Below, piece after piece: positions 1 to 12,516 of a stretch of 64,000 nt of DNA. Both the position numbers and the translations under genes were made by a program. Under the pieces are notes generated by a model. That model made no database searches, was not told the origin of the DNA, and saw only the letters and a list, made by a program, of their open reading frames with translations. The stretch lies in assembly GCA_023853785.1 (NCBI GenBank), contig JAJIRX010000181.1:186001-250000 (forward strand), read 5' to 3'. The first letter of the stretch is position 1; every line of letters begins with the position of its first letter. The DNA comes from Psilocybe azurescens. Its lineage: Eukaryota; Basidiomycota; Agaricomycetes; Agaricales; Agrocybaceae.

Positions 1-358
1 ATTCACAACAATTTAAACCTCTTTTGATGCTCTACTAGTATTTGATTGCGAACCTCGGCATGTCGCGCAGCTTCGGACCTGTGGATCTTGCCCATCTCAC
101 CTTTCCGGTTCACATGAAAGTCGATTATATCAGGGTATATCAACCGAAGAACGCGATTAACATTGGTTGTGATCCCAAGGAATTTCCCACCAAAAAATAC
201 ATCGATAGGTAAATCATTAACCAAACAACTTGTGATCGCAGTGCATCAAACGTTTTGAATATAGGTATAACGAGGCCTATGTCAACCCAAATTTGACTAC
301 CTGGATAGATGACTACCAACAGTTGTGGCCAAAGAATTCCTTCCTGAAGCAATGCTAG
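1..358 (+). CDS. SKN1: C-terminal end of a KRE6/SKN1-family beta-glucan synthesis protein (5' partial)
   Basis: Only the last two exons are in the window. An intron ends at 38 (ctactag). Exon 39-208 reads from YLIANLGMSRSFG through VDYIRVYQ to GCDPKEFPT. A 56-nt intron (209-264) follows, and exon 265-358 ends WPKNSFLKQC and a TAG stop. The NLGMS..FG, MKVDYIRVYQ and NIGCDP motifs are the conserved C-terminal end of the GH16-related KRE6/SKN1 family. These are type II Golgi/ER membrane proteins needed for beta-1,6-glucan and cell-wall assembly. The catalytic part and membrane anchor lie outside the window. The stop is about 100 bp from the stop of the convergent CBM1 gene. Minus-strand ORFs here are shadows of this reading. 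Which paralogue it is cannot be told from the tail. Confidence 0.85.
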
Positions 359-456
359 TTTCTATATTGATGTGTTCTCTAATCATTATTCTCATTTTTA
401 CATGTCACGTCCGTCGTGGTTGGCAAAATATATCAATTGATTCATAATATGTCATC

Positions 457-1314
457 TCAGCATAAGCAGGGCAAATGTATCGTCTGCAATGTACAACTTA
501 CCCCTGCGGGGGTATCATTGCCTGTCTGAAGGTATAAGGTATATATAGTAGACGAGCTGGTGGAGCATGCAATGAAATTGAGTTGTCTGGGATTGGTGGT
601 GATAATTGTATCGCCTTCCAGACCCCAGTTCGTAGTAGTGGCAGTGGCGTCGAATGTCAGAGTCTTGTACGACGCTGTTCCACCATTGTCAAGGTTCAGA
701 TAGAGTTTTGAACCGTCTGCCTGATTGAGAGAAATGGTGCCACTGATTGTGAAAAGGGCAGCTGAGGCTTCCGGACCTAGAACAGCGACACCGCCTATAT
801 CAAAAGGGTGACTGAGAATATATCCAACGAAATCATGAAACGCAGAAATAACTTACCAGAATTCTGGAGATAGAAATGATATACTGGCGCCTGGACGGAA
901 CGTATCTGAGATCCCGTGGGGGCGGCACCAGTAGCTGTTGTCGTAGCAGTAGTCGTTGTTCCTCCACCGATAGTCGTTGTACTTTTAGTTGTCGTACTGA
1001 TACTCGTAATGGTACTAGTACTTTGAGGTATCGTCACGGTTGCAGTGCCGGGTAAGCATTGTGAATAATCTGAAGGTTCAATGAGCGCTCGTGAGGTTGA
1101 GCGTCAGTTTGAACATACAAGAGTTACTGAATGTGCATGTATAGCCAGATACACAAGTTGTCGCCCCACTCCTGTGCAGCTGTATAAGCTTTCGTCACTA
1201 GTATTGTTCAACAACAACTGACCAGCCTTGACCACCACACTGGCCATATGCTCCTGACTGAGCATGGACTTCGTACAGGAGGAAGCTTAGCGCCGCCACA
1301 ACTGCGATCTTCAT
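457..1314 (-). CDS. Secreted protein with N-terminal fungal cellulose-binding module (CBM1)
   Basis: Four exons on the minus strand (1314-1223, 1171-1119, 1069-857, 794-457) give an in-frame protein of 231 aa. It starts with a signal peptide (MKIAVVAALSFLLYEVHA). A complete CBM1 follows: YGQCGGQGW, then SGATTC, YTCTFSNSYYSQCLP, with four cysteines and the planar aromatics. Next is a Ser/Thr-rich linker of about 40 residues (STSTITSISTTT...), likely O-glycosylated. The last 110-120 residues (HFYLQNSGGVAVLG... to a Cys-rich tail) are a compact domain I do not recognise. It is not a typical glycosidase and shows no obvious catalytic pair. CBM1 binds crystalline cellulose or chitin, so the protein likely acts on plant or fungal wall outside the cell. 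An upstream TATA-like stretch (gggtataaaatggg) lies near 1391-1404 on the opposite strand. Confidence is high for CBM1 and secretion, low for the tail's function. Confidence 0.88.
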
Positions 1315-2124
1315 CGTAGAATGTATATCGACAGAAGAAATTACTATGTGTCGATTCGTTTGTGGTCCTGAGGACGTTTATATCGATTTCGGGTATAAAA
1401 TGGGTATTTTCCGCGTCAATCTGATGTCACAAGAACAGCGAGACCCAAGGAAGATAGTCGGCGGGAGTATCTTCGGTCTTCTGAGTGTAGAGGGCGAGCA
1501 TTTATATAGCAAATAAGAGAAAGCCCGGAGAGTGAGTCGGTCTGCCCATTCGTTTCACAGATATATGAAGAAGACCGAACGTCCAAAGACATCACCGTCC
1601 TTCTGTCTTCCTTCAGGCCTCCGAGTGCATTGATGATTATCTGGGAATTCGTAGTATAATATAACGACAAGACTAAAGAGAGATACACTTTATGCATATT
1701 GATATTGAAATGCTGCAGTCGTTGTGATCTTTGTAGAGATTGTATGCACTAGTAGTCGTGTACCGTCAACATTAAGTAGTACCACTGGTAAGCCACTGGT
1801 GTTGCTTGTCAAGAAGTTCTGGATCATTGGTATAGTCAATTCCGTCAGGTCACAGTAATACACATGCCTGATTCAATGACCATATTTTTTTTGTCAGAAG
1901 GGGTTTAAAAAGCGGGACAACCAAGGATGGCAATTGGGCCACAGACTTCGGAGGTTGGAAAGACGACCAACTTGCCGAACATTCATGATTAGTAATATTA
2001 CTTACTCAGCAAAATCCAGGTCCAGCTTCCTTCTCCATCCAACCCCCTTGCTGGCTGGCTGTTAAGAATCTCTGAGTCTGACTGCCATTTTATTCAAACT
2101 TCCAACAAGTCCTTTCATACTCCG
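1315..2124. other. Intergenic region upstream of the CBM1 gene
   Basis: No gene is supported here. It should hold the CBM1 promoter. The minus-strand ORF at 1416-1697 has no recognisable domain, no matching splice context and unremarkable composition, so I treat it as chance. Confidence 0.5.
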
Positions 2125-2601
2125 TTGAATCTGCTCAAAATTACAGATACTTGGCATCGAGGGTTTTTGCTAGAGCAGCTTACTTTCAGAAGTCTTTTCC
2201 CAATTGTCCAAGTTGGCAAGTCCCATACCTTGCAAGGCGTCCGTGAAATTTCACAGGCTTCTTATGGGATCAGCAAGTCTGATACACGAGGCCGCCTATT
2301 TTGCCAAAAATACATATCTACACATTGCGATGCCACATCCCCGCAAGTTGCTGCTCCCCTGGTAAAAGCGTGGATGGATTCGCCCTCTATGAGAAATGTC
2401 ATTGTACGTGATGCTACCCTAATAACGCAGCATATCCTTTTGATTGTACAATTATACCAGGATCTCCCAACGATGGGAAATAATATACTTTATGAGACGC
2501 ATTTCAACCGAGCAATTGGAATCCCACACTTTCATGGACTCCTCAAGATCAAACATGTTCACCACAATCAGCCCGTGCTTATCAGATGTCCTTCAGTCTG
2601 A
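2125..2601 (+). CDS. Uninterrupted 158-codon ORF, unknown; may be chance or a relic
   Basis: This frame stays open for 477 bases beginning MNLLKITDTWHRGF and ending VLIRCPSV. I recognise no domain, signal peptide or clear membrane segment. A moderately hydrophobic stretch (TLITQHILLIVQLYQ) lies in the middle. Neighbouring genes are intron-rich, so a single-exon gene would be unusual. The minus strand shows no better reading. The following 2602-3066 holds nothing I can support apart from the presumed promoter of the DUF6533 gene. Confidence 0.2.
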   Translation: MNLLKITDTWHRGFLLEQLTFRSLFPIVQVGKSHTLQGVREISQASYGISKSDTRGRLFCQKYISTHCDATSPQVAAPLVKAWMDSPSMRNVIVRDATLITQHILLIVQLYQDLPTMGNNILYETHFNRAIGIPHFHGLLKIKHVHHNQPVLIRCPSV

Positions 2602-3066
2602 CTCTGCTGGTAGGCATCTTTCTTACCATTGCACCCTGTTACATTGACAGGCGGGTAAGTACACGGTGCTTACCCGTTTCTGCCGACTTTTGACCAAAGA
2701 AAGTCACGGACTACTGAAGACCACATTTTAGTTTGGCCATTGAAAACGCGCAATTGTAACCAAATTGTAACAAGGCATTCATTATTGCATTTCTTGAACG
2801 ATACCTCCAAGTTCAAGAGGAACCAAGAGATCGTCACTTTCAAATAATCAATCAACAAGGACCGACAGCGAGCGGACTTAGTCGGACTGTAATTCTGATA
2901 TATTGCCTCGAGTCTAAAATCGTCCCGGAGATTCAGGGGGAGGGGATTAAGCTTGACAGCCGGGAAAACGCACTATCGATACCCTCCAATTGCTAGGAAT
3001 TTTGGACAATGTATATATAGTCATCGCCAACCATGTTTCCTGCTTTCTTTGCACCTTTCTGTCAAT

Positions 3067-4921
3067 ATGCCCCTACCTGTGCCAGTTGCCTTTGCTCACC
3101 TGTTGTTCATTTTCTCTCGTCATTGGCAAGAAAGTGGCTAACCGATACTCATCTGCAGGCTGGGCAATTATGAATTTCACACCTCAAACTATGTTATGCT
3201 GGTGTATGATCACAGTGAGTTCTTGCGCATGTAGACAGCAAACTCATAAAATTGCGCTTCGATTGACTAACTCGGACCTTAACTGTGCAGTGTTGACTTT
3301 CGGAGAAGAGGTGTGCCACCAATGGACTTAAAGAACTGGCATTTACCTGTTGGTGATCTCCTTTAAGGTGGATAAAATATGGTCTCGGCCATTTACTCTT
3401 CCGACTTTACTGTTCTATCTCAATCGGTATGTTACTCATCTGCAATACATCGTAATACAAGTCGGTAAGTTTTTATTTGGAGTCCAGGAGGAATGTGGCG
3501 CATATCTAACACTATAATGGCGTTCAGCATTCCACGAAACGACTTGGTCAGACTCAGTAAGTGGATGTGTCTCTTTGCACAGGGAATATAACCTGATGTT
3601 CAACCTCCATTTTAGATGTATATTCCATTTTCAACGTAACTTTTTTAGAGTCATCGCTCATTATAGTTGGTCGAAGGTGCCAACGCTATGTAAAATTTGC
3701 GGGGCATCCACCACTTCCCTCGTTGCCAGTACGTTAATATTTCCCTGAAGGCCATACATCAAGTCTCAAGGTTTTATTCATAGTTGCTGAGCGTATGTTG
3801 GGTCAAAGTGGTTTACAAGCTTTTGCTGACCTTTAATGAATTAGTAATTATGATTCTTCGGGTCTACGCTCTGTATCTCGGCAACAAAAAGATCTTAGCG
3901 TTCTTGCTCGCTCTCCTATGTGGTCAAGTCATTGTGTCTGCATGGGCGGTGCATAATGGCATGCGTGAGTATCATCAATAATTTTGTTGACCTTGTGCTT
4001 ATATTTTTGAAGGCGTACCGCAGCCTCCAGGATTCCCAGGTACTCAGGATCGATGATGCACTATTTTAAGGCGATTGATAAATTTTGTTACAGGATGTGT
4101 GTTAACTGGAAAGAACTCTTTCTTTGGTAATGTCGCAATAATAGGTGCTTGAGGGAGAAGGCTGATGCAAATATGTGATAGCTGCGCTATGGGGTGCGCC
4201 CTCGTCACCGACTCGTGTATTTTTGTCCTTACAACATGGAGGACCGTTCGCTACATGCGGAAACATGGGCGCATGACGTGAGATGGTTTTTTCTTGACAG
4301 CTAATTACATCAACACTGATTTTTTCCAGCGCTTTGGAAATTTTACTCCGCGATGGGACGTTGTACTTTTTCACTATCTTTGGAGTCAACCTAATGAATA
4401 CCCTCATCTATTTCGTGAGATCTGAATTTGATTCCTTATTCAGAAACAGTTCCTGACGTTGCGGCCAGTTGGCATTTAAAGATCTCAAGGCTGTTGGGGC
4501 AAGGTAAATAACATCTTGATTCTCAAAAGAATCTTGTCCTAAGTTGTGAAAACGATATAGTTTCAGCCAAATATTGACCTCAATTATGATCTCGCGTCTT
4601 CAGCTAAACCTTCGCTACAACTTCAATTCCGAGGATCGTTTAACCAGAATAAAACCAATGTTCGACCCTAATACTGCAGGTCGCAAACCCCAAACGACGC
4701 CTTCGATCGTATTCACGTCTGTTTTGGATTCGGATTATACCAACAGTCGGTCGAACGAGGAGAGGAGTTTCTTCACTGTTGGCAATCTAGGTAGCGAACT
4801 TCAGGGTCCGCTTGAAGACGATCAATCCTCTAGTAGCTCTGCTTCACAGACAGTGATCGACTCCTCGGCAGAAAATGTGGAGTTGAGCGAGAGCCCAGCT
4901 CGGGGTCGTTGGCGATGGTGA
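3067..4921 (+). CDS. DUF6533 multi-pass membrane protein
   Basis: The frame is rebuilt from many short exons. The start MPLPVPVAFAHLL joins across a 57-nt intron to GNYEFHTSNYVMLVYDH. A 20-nt exon (3291-3310) encodes MLTFGEE, then comes VDKIWSRPFTLPTLLFYLNR. Y-x-D-x-x-LTF-x-x-EV is the DUF6533 signature of Agaricomycete membrane proteins. Later exons add ELVIMILRVYALYLGNKK, VPQPPGFPGCVLTGKNSFF, a VTDSCIFVLTTWRTVRYMRK helix, LLRDGTLYFFTIFGVNLMNT and ILTSIMISRLQLNLR. That makes about seven membrane helices and then a cytosolic Ser-rich acidic tail (DDQSSSSSASQ) ending RGRWRW. Exons near 3616-3790 are less certain, because the reading between the third and fourth helix is poorly conserved and may include a broken exon. 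The function of this large, lineage-expanded family is not established; the topology resembles a receptor. Confidence 0.75.
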
Positions 4922-5294
4922 CGCCTGTACTATTATCTGTATTTCGTTTCATATTTCCACGTTTGGGTATCTCCTATGCATTTACGGGACGGTTTAATAC
5001 ACATCTTCAATTCATAGTATTGACCACGGGAAAGTCTAAAAGAGGCAGTTTATCTAAGGAGGCGTTGGAGGAATGTCTTACAATGTTGTCCGTAAACTAC
5101 GTATGTCTTGCTCCATTGGTGTCTCCAAGGTTAAGAAACTACGTTGATTGTCACGAGAGCAGCACACTATAATAGCTATGCCCGTTCGCTGGCTGTGTGA
5201 TGACGATGATCAAAACTTGGTGGCTGTCCAACTTCTCCACACGGCGCAGCTGAAATACCCGACAAAGATATAAAACCAAGGCAACATTCATAGC
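4922..5294. other. Intergenic region between the DUF6533 gene and the chitinase
   Basis: I see no gene. The stretch should hold the 3' end of the upstream gene and the chitinase promoter. The ORF at 4909-5172 (+) overlaps the DUF6533 stop and has no recognisable features. Confidence 0.5.
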
Positions 5295-7043
<1,749 letters not shown>

Positions 7044-7166
7044 AACTGCTGGATACAGTATAGACCGATATATAGTACAAAAATTGGACAATGAAAGACA
7101 GCAGACAATACTGTAGTGGCAGATATGTTAATATGTAGCATAATGAATATCGTGGTTCGGACATGA

Positions 7167-8064
7167 TCAAGGTTGGATTGGTTGATATGCTCGGTTTCCG
7201 GCTGCCCATGGATGCCCTTGCCCTGCAGATATTCCAGTTAGAATAACTCCAAGAGCTACTATGATACTGAATATCCAGGATATCGTATGGAGAATATATG
7301 ACAAGCCTGAAATAGTAGACACGATGAGGACACTTTATTATACATACAGGGGAGCTGAGGAGCAGAACCTGCGTACCTGGACGTGCTCGCTCAAAGGAAG
7401 GATAACTGTCAGTGCGATACATGTCGGTAACGATCGCAAATGTCGCAATTTGACAAGCAGCTGAATGGCCGAAGTTTGAACCGCTCGCAGATACAATGAG
7501 GCTTGGAAAGAAATAACGTACCTTGCAATATCACAAGGCCAGCAACGGCTCTCCATATCCTCCTTCTTCTCGAGTGTGTGCTGATACCGAACAAGATGGC
7601 CACTAAAGAAACCGCAGCGAAACCCATAGAAATCTGATCGAGATAGCCCGCGCTTGTCCATGCAGCACAGAACGCTTTATTCTCTTTCTCGCATTGGTCT
7701 GTTACGCTCGACGGGAAAGCTCGGCATTCGTAGTTCCTGTACGAGATCTTGCCCTCTGAAGGCCCCGGAATCTCAGAAACAGTGAGATCGCAGCGGGTGT
7801 TGAGACCGTAGTACACGGTCACTTTGGTGTATAGTATTTCCTCATAGTGCACAATAAGCCTTAGAAGAAGGAATAGACGTAGTATCGTTAGCTGAGGATG
7901 CTCTGCTTAGATACACATACCAGTCTGTTCGACGGAAGGAGAGAATGTTCTGCGTAGTGTAAGTATAATGTCAGTTTTGATGCTGATAGGAATCGATTGG
8001 AACGAACAATAAGCAGTATCGATGCTACAAGGCAGAATGTTACAAAGTAGGATGTTTTGCGCAT
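7167..8064 (-). CDS. Four-transmembrane claudin/tetraspan-like membrane protein
   Basis: Exon 1 (MRKTSYFVTFCLVASILLI) joins over a 58-nt intron to NILSFRRTDW, then to LIVHYEEILYTKVTVYYGL. A first extracellular loop with cysteines (RCDLTVSEIPG, YECRAFP, CEKENKAFCAAW) precedes TM2 (ISMGFAAVSLVAILFGI). A basic turn (STHSRRRRIWR), TM3 (AVAGLVILQAACQIATFAIV) and TM4 (ILHTISWIFSIIVALGVILTGI) follow, then a short tail ending AYQPIQP. The layout (one TM, Cys-bearing loop, three clustered TMs) is that of a widespread uncharacterised basidiomycete family resembling claudin/PMP22 or fungal SUR7/PalI proteins. Plasma-membrane location is inferred. It lies 200 bp downstream of PNS1 on the same strand. No function can be stated. 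Confidence 0.75.
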
Positions 8065-8265
8065 TGGAGGCAACAGCGAGCAAACGTGTTCAATCCAAAG
8101 AATGAAGGGTGCTACTTACTGCGTATGCGGGCGTCGGGTAGTCCATGACATAACATTCTGAATCAGGTGACACTGACGTAGTTGACATGGGTTGGACATA
8201 GGGTGAAAAATATTGAACTACTATCGAACTACTACTACTAACTACATTGTATATCATAATGTTCT

Positions 8266-10712
8266 TTATCCTCTGGGTACTCCTCGGGTTACATCGGGAT
8301 ATGTTTCAGCAATCATCTGCACATACGATGAGAAAGAGAATCGTAAATGGGGTCTTACACTCACAGCGAATAATTCAGGGGCACGTATAGCCAAAACTTG
8401 AGGATCTTCTCCGAGGCCGACAAATCTGTTGTCACTTGAGCACAGGGTCATAGGAAGATGATCACGACTCACATGGTTGATACTCCTGCTTCGATTGCAG
8501 ACGACATTGTCATAGCTTGCCCACATCGTTAATAATTGATCGGGACGAACCACAATCGCAGGACTTACAGCAAACCATGCCAATCAAGAAAGAGAACAAT
8601 ACAATGGGGGCGGTATATTGTCCACTGGAATTGTATGAAGGAGCCGTGACTTTTGGGTGGTACTGTCAGTATAAGAGTTGCGCAAAAGGGAGGAATACTG
8701 ACATCGTAGGTATAGATATCCAAACAAAGAACACAGAACACCGATGGCATATGCGCCCCATGTCAGTGCTAATTACGCGTGAGCCACGGACTTCCATTTT
8801 TGCAGGCCACTTACTCATTCCTACAAGCGAGTCGTTGACAAGAGCATCAATTCCTACGGATTCAGGAATGAGGAAAATTGGCATATGTATAATGAAAAAA
8901 TGTAACGCCAAACCTCGGTCTTTGAATAATCTCCAAGTATCTTTTGCGGCTGCAATGTACGGCTTGCCATATAATGCTTGATACTGTCGTCAACCTAAAG
9001 TAAGTACATATTCGTCGCGAGAGCTTACCAATTTCAATATATGCATATCTTATGAGTCATTAGTACGAGAAAAGACATGCATCAAGCCGAACACTTACCT
9101 GTTGAAGTATTCAACCAAATTCTGGAGCATTCCAACGAAACAGGCCGCACAGCATGCCAGACACGCTTCAATGGCTACATATGATATCACCAGTCAGAGA
9201 GAGAGAGGACCACGATAGTAATAGTCACTTACGGTGGCCATCTGCGTTGGCGTTATTCTGAGCTGCATTTAAAATCAACCTCAAAAGATCTAAGAGGGTG
9301 ACAATCAAAGAGCCAAATGCTATTGAGCCAAGGGAAAGAGTGGATGCACGTCCAAAGGCAGAGATGGTGGGGTGTTTAGGCTAATAAAAATTGGTCAATG
9401 TGATGTTTAGCCATCATTGACAGGATAAATTCATACCATTTCGCCGAGGCCACGAGGGCCAAAGTAGTACCATGATCCGTATGGCCCACCAGCGAGAGTA
9501 GACAACGCAACATTGCCAATAACTTGCGAAGTCCACAAGAAAGAAAAAGGCCTCAAAGAATATTAGACCAGCAACTTTCCCACTAGAGCAGCTAGATGAT
9601 TCGCAAGCTTGATAGACCGATTAGAACTATGATGCAATTAGTTTAGATCTCATAGCTTACATGGGTTTCCAGGTGTCCATTTCGCGTAGCTAGTTGACAT
9701 GAGTTAATAAATTGCACCAATCATAGAAATTAATGCTTACGTGGCTATAGCAGTGAAGGTGAACCAACTAGAGGGCAGTAAAGTCATTAGATGAAGGGCA
9801 AATTTGAAATACGTTCTAGTGGCCTTAGGACTTACACTGAAAGGACTGCCTGAAGGAACAAAGCAGTAAAAGCAACGGCATAGACGCTGGTGTGGTGTTT
9901 TGAAACATCCATTACAACCTGGAGAAGCAGGGAAGCTAAAGGTATACGCGATCTGAAGCCGAAGTACGACAGAACAGAAAGAACCGCGATAACCGTGAAT
10001 ATGATGGCTCCAGCTTAATGCATGCCATCGTTAGCAGAGAGAATCAAGCGAACGGGTACCACAAAGACTCACACCAGTACTTCGTGATGTAGTAATAAAC
10101 ACAGATACCACTGTGATTGGGTCAAATCTGGATCAACAAATACCTGCATTAGCCGCACTCACATGTTCAGTGCAATTGTCAAGACCAGTGTTATGTGCAT
10201 GATGATTTTCGTGAACATGCGCGCCAATATAAGATACACGACGGAAAGCAAGATCGCAGCGGCAGTAACGAGAAGCAATAGGTAAACAGTGCTCCTGAGC
10301 AACCCAGCATATTAGATGGTCATGATAAATTCGAGTAGAAGCGCTACTGACCTGTTCAGTGTTACTGGCGTGCCACTTTGTCCTCCATCTTTGCCGAGTC
10401 CGCCACCGAGTCCTCCTTGAGATATCCATGTGTTCAAGGCGATTCCTGACACTGCAGCAAAACCAAGTAACTGATACACGTGCGATTGGCATGAGGTTCG
10501 ATGCAAGTCGGCAAGCAAGGTGAACTTACTTGAAGAACAAAGAACACTAGGAATATGGGGTCATTAATTGTTTTCTTTGGTTTGAATCGACCTCCTGCGT
10601 AGGGGTCTTTGACATCGCCGCCATATAAAGGCTGTTCTGGGGGAACATAATATGGGGCTTCAGAGCCATAGGCGGGGGTTGGTCCAGGATAGGGTTGTTG
10701 TTGTCCGTACAT
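8266..10712 (-). CDS. PNS1: PNS1-type choline transporter-like protein (CTL/SLC44 family)
   Basis: The start MYGQQQPYPGPTPAYG gives the Pro/Gln/Tyr-rich cytosolic N-terminus. It is followed by KKTINDPIFLVFFVLQ-LLGFAAVSGIALNTWIS (TM1), a Gly-rich loop (GGLGGGLGKDGG) and TVYLLLLVTAAAILLSVVYL (TM2). Many short exons of membrane sequence run through 10.2-8.5 kb. The C-terminal exons read GEDPQVLAIRAPELFA then MIAETYPDVTRGVPRG and a TAA stop, the usual PNS1 end. The family has about ten TMs; animal CTL proteins move choline, but the yeast PNS1 substrate is unproven. More than ten introns of about 50 nt split the gene, so no single ORF shows it. I checked the ends and the N-terminal exons codon by codon, the middle only roughly. 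Confidence 0.85.
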
Positions 10713-10996
10713 CGGTGCCAGCCGGATGTGTTGGGTTCGTAAAAGTCTTTATGGTGGTGTAATGCCAAGTTCGACGCGCCTTTAAGAATGCTGTCATTGC
10801 CTCGTTGTGGTCATAGTATATAGCATCATATCGAGGCGATGATTCCGCAGCGCTCGGATCTCGCAAATTGAATATTATTCTACAGTATATTATTACCCAT
10901 GCACCGTATTTAAAAATTGTACAACCCGTACAACCCGTATGTGAGTAGAATACACAAATGACTATCTTGGATATGGATATACAATAAGTACTGAAT

Positions 10997-12402
10997 TTAG
11001 ACTGCATGGGGCCCTAAATGTTTGAAGCGAACTACAACAACAGTGACATTATCCGTGGTATGATGGGATAGAGCGTGTTGACAAAGAATTGAACTGGCCT
11101 GTTGAGCATCCTCAATATCGCGAACCAGCTCAATGGCGGCTTGGTCGCCGATTACATCCCAAAGCTGTTGAAAACAGTCAGTCTGCGGTACGAGAACAAC
11201 GATTAAGCATAGGACATACTCCGTCGCAAGCAAGAATCAGGAGTTCATCCTCTTCGCATAGCTCAGTTTCGGTAGTGTAGGGAGCGCCGACCACAAACTC
11301 CTTCATGGAGGAATCACCCAGACTTCTCGTTACAGCAAGTACTCCATTCACGCGGCCGCTCATAACAAATCCCCCAGCATCTGTGATGCGTTTGGCCTCC
11401 TGTTTGTCGGTTCCCTTATGGTCGTAAGTCAGACGGACTGCCTTTCCTGCTCTGCATAATACGCCCCGAGCATCGCCGGCATTGGCGCTATAAAGCACGT
11501 ATCTGGCATCTGAGGGGGGGATGGTGATGGTGACACCTTCTCCAGCAGATTTGAGAGAGGTGGCTGATGACGAGTTGCCCGAGGCAGATGATGAAGTCAG
11601 TTTACTAGATGCACCGCCCCCAAGCTTCGCAGAGCCTTTCTCAAGCGACTTGTGTTGGATGATTTCTTCTCCTTCGGCTTCTTGGGAGTGGCGTCATGTT
11701 TGGGCGCTTCCGGGCCGCCGTCGATAACAGTGGAAGGGTCCGTATCGCCGTCTACGCTATTGTTCACACTGTGACCGGAGACAGGGGAGTCCGCAGAAGG
11801 AGATGAAGGTGGAGTGAGGAAGGATTGTCGACCGTTTGCGTCTTCGACACGCAAAAAGGCAGTGACTGCGGTGCAACCGGAATGGATTTTCCCTTCGGAT
11901 TCCTCGCACATACGCGACAGGGACTCATCGACGGTGTGGAATGTGTGGTTGAGAATGTCAGGGATGGGTACGTCTGGAGATGAATGTATAGCGTCAAGCA
12001 GATACTGAAGAGGAGTAAGTCAATATAGACGGGTCATAGCAAAGTGGCGCGTTAGTTACCTCATGGAAATGGGATCCACACCACTCTGCAGCATGCTTAC
12101 CAGCATGACCGTCGAAGACGGCGAAGAAACCCTGTCCTCGAACCGCATCAAAGTCGACGACGAAAGAATGTGCATCCTCCATGGTTCTCCGTGAACCCTT
12201 GTCCTCTGAGACCCCTACGCGAAAGGTGGGGTGATTAGCAGAATGACGATTTAGGACCTGGATAAAGATGAGATGAGATTTGGAGGAATATGAGGAATAT
12301 GTGGAATATGCGGAATATGTAGCTTACACCATTTGTGTCGAGATCTGCAGTGGATATGGACTTTGAACGAGCATTAGGAGAGTCAGTGAAGCGGGGAGCC
12401 AT
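10997..12402 (-). CDS. PP2C-type protein serine/threonine phosphatase (PTC1-like)
   Basis: The start [15 protein letters not shown] joins over an intron to [17 protein letters not shown] and [17 protein letters not shown]. These are the PP2C motifs with metal-binding Asp/Gly (FDGH). Further motifs are [61 protein letters not shown] and a last exon [14 protein letters not shown] to [12 protein letters not shown]. The enzyme is an Mg/Mn-dependent phosphatase that damps stress MAP-kinase signalling in fungi. A basic/Ser-rich insertion of about 100 residues ([12 protein letters not shown]...) sits between motifs. Within it the frame breaks at a run of five C (+ strand, 11617-11621); one more base restores it. 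It is divergent from the BZW gene with only 114 bp between starts, so the promoter is shared. Confidence 0.88.
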
Positions 12403-12516
12403 GATGGTAGTTTTATTGCAAGTCGCTCTAAATGGAATGCTCCAATATTTATGGTAATTTCCGGAGTTAGCCGACCGTCTCTTCATCTTCTCCATCTACT
12501 TGTCCGTCGCCAGTGC

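Noticed and set aside
3..352. Two minus-strand ORFs at the window edge
   Set aside because: The plus strand here codes for the conserved KRE6/SKN1 tail with proper splice sites; the minus ORFs are its shadows.
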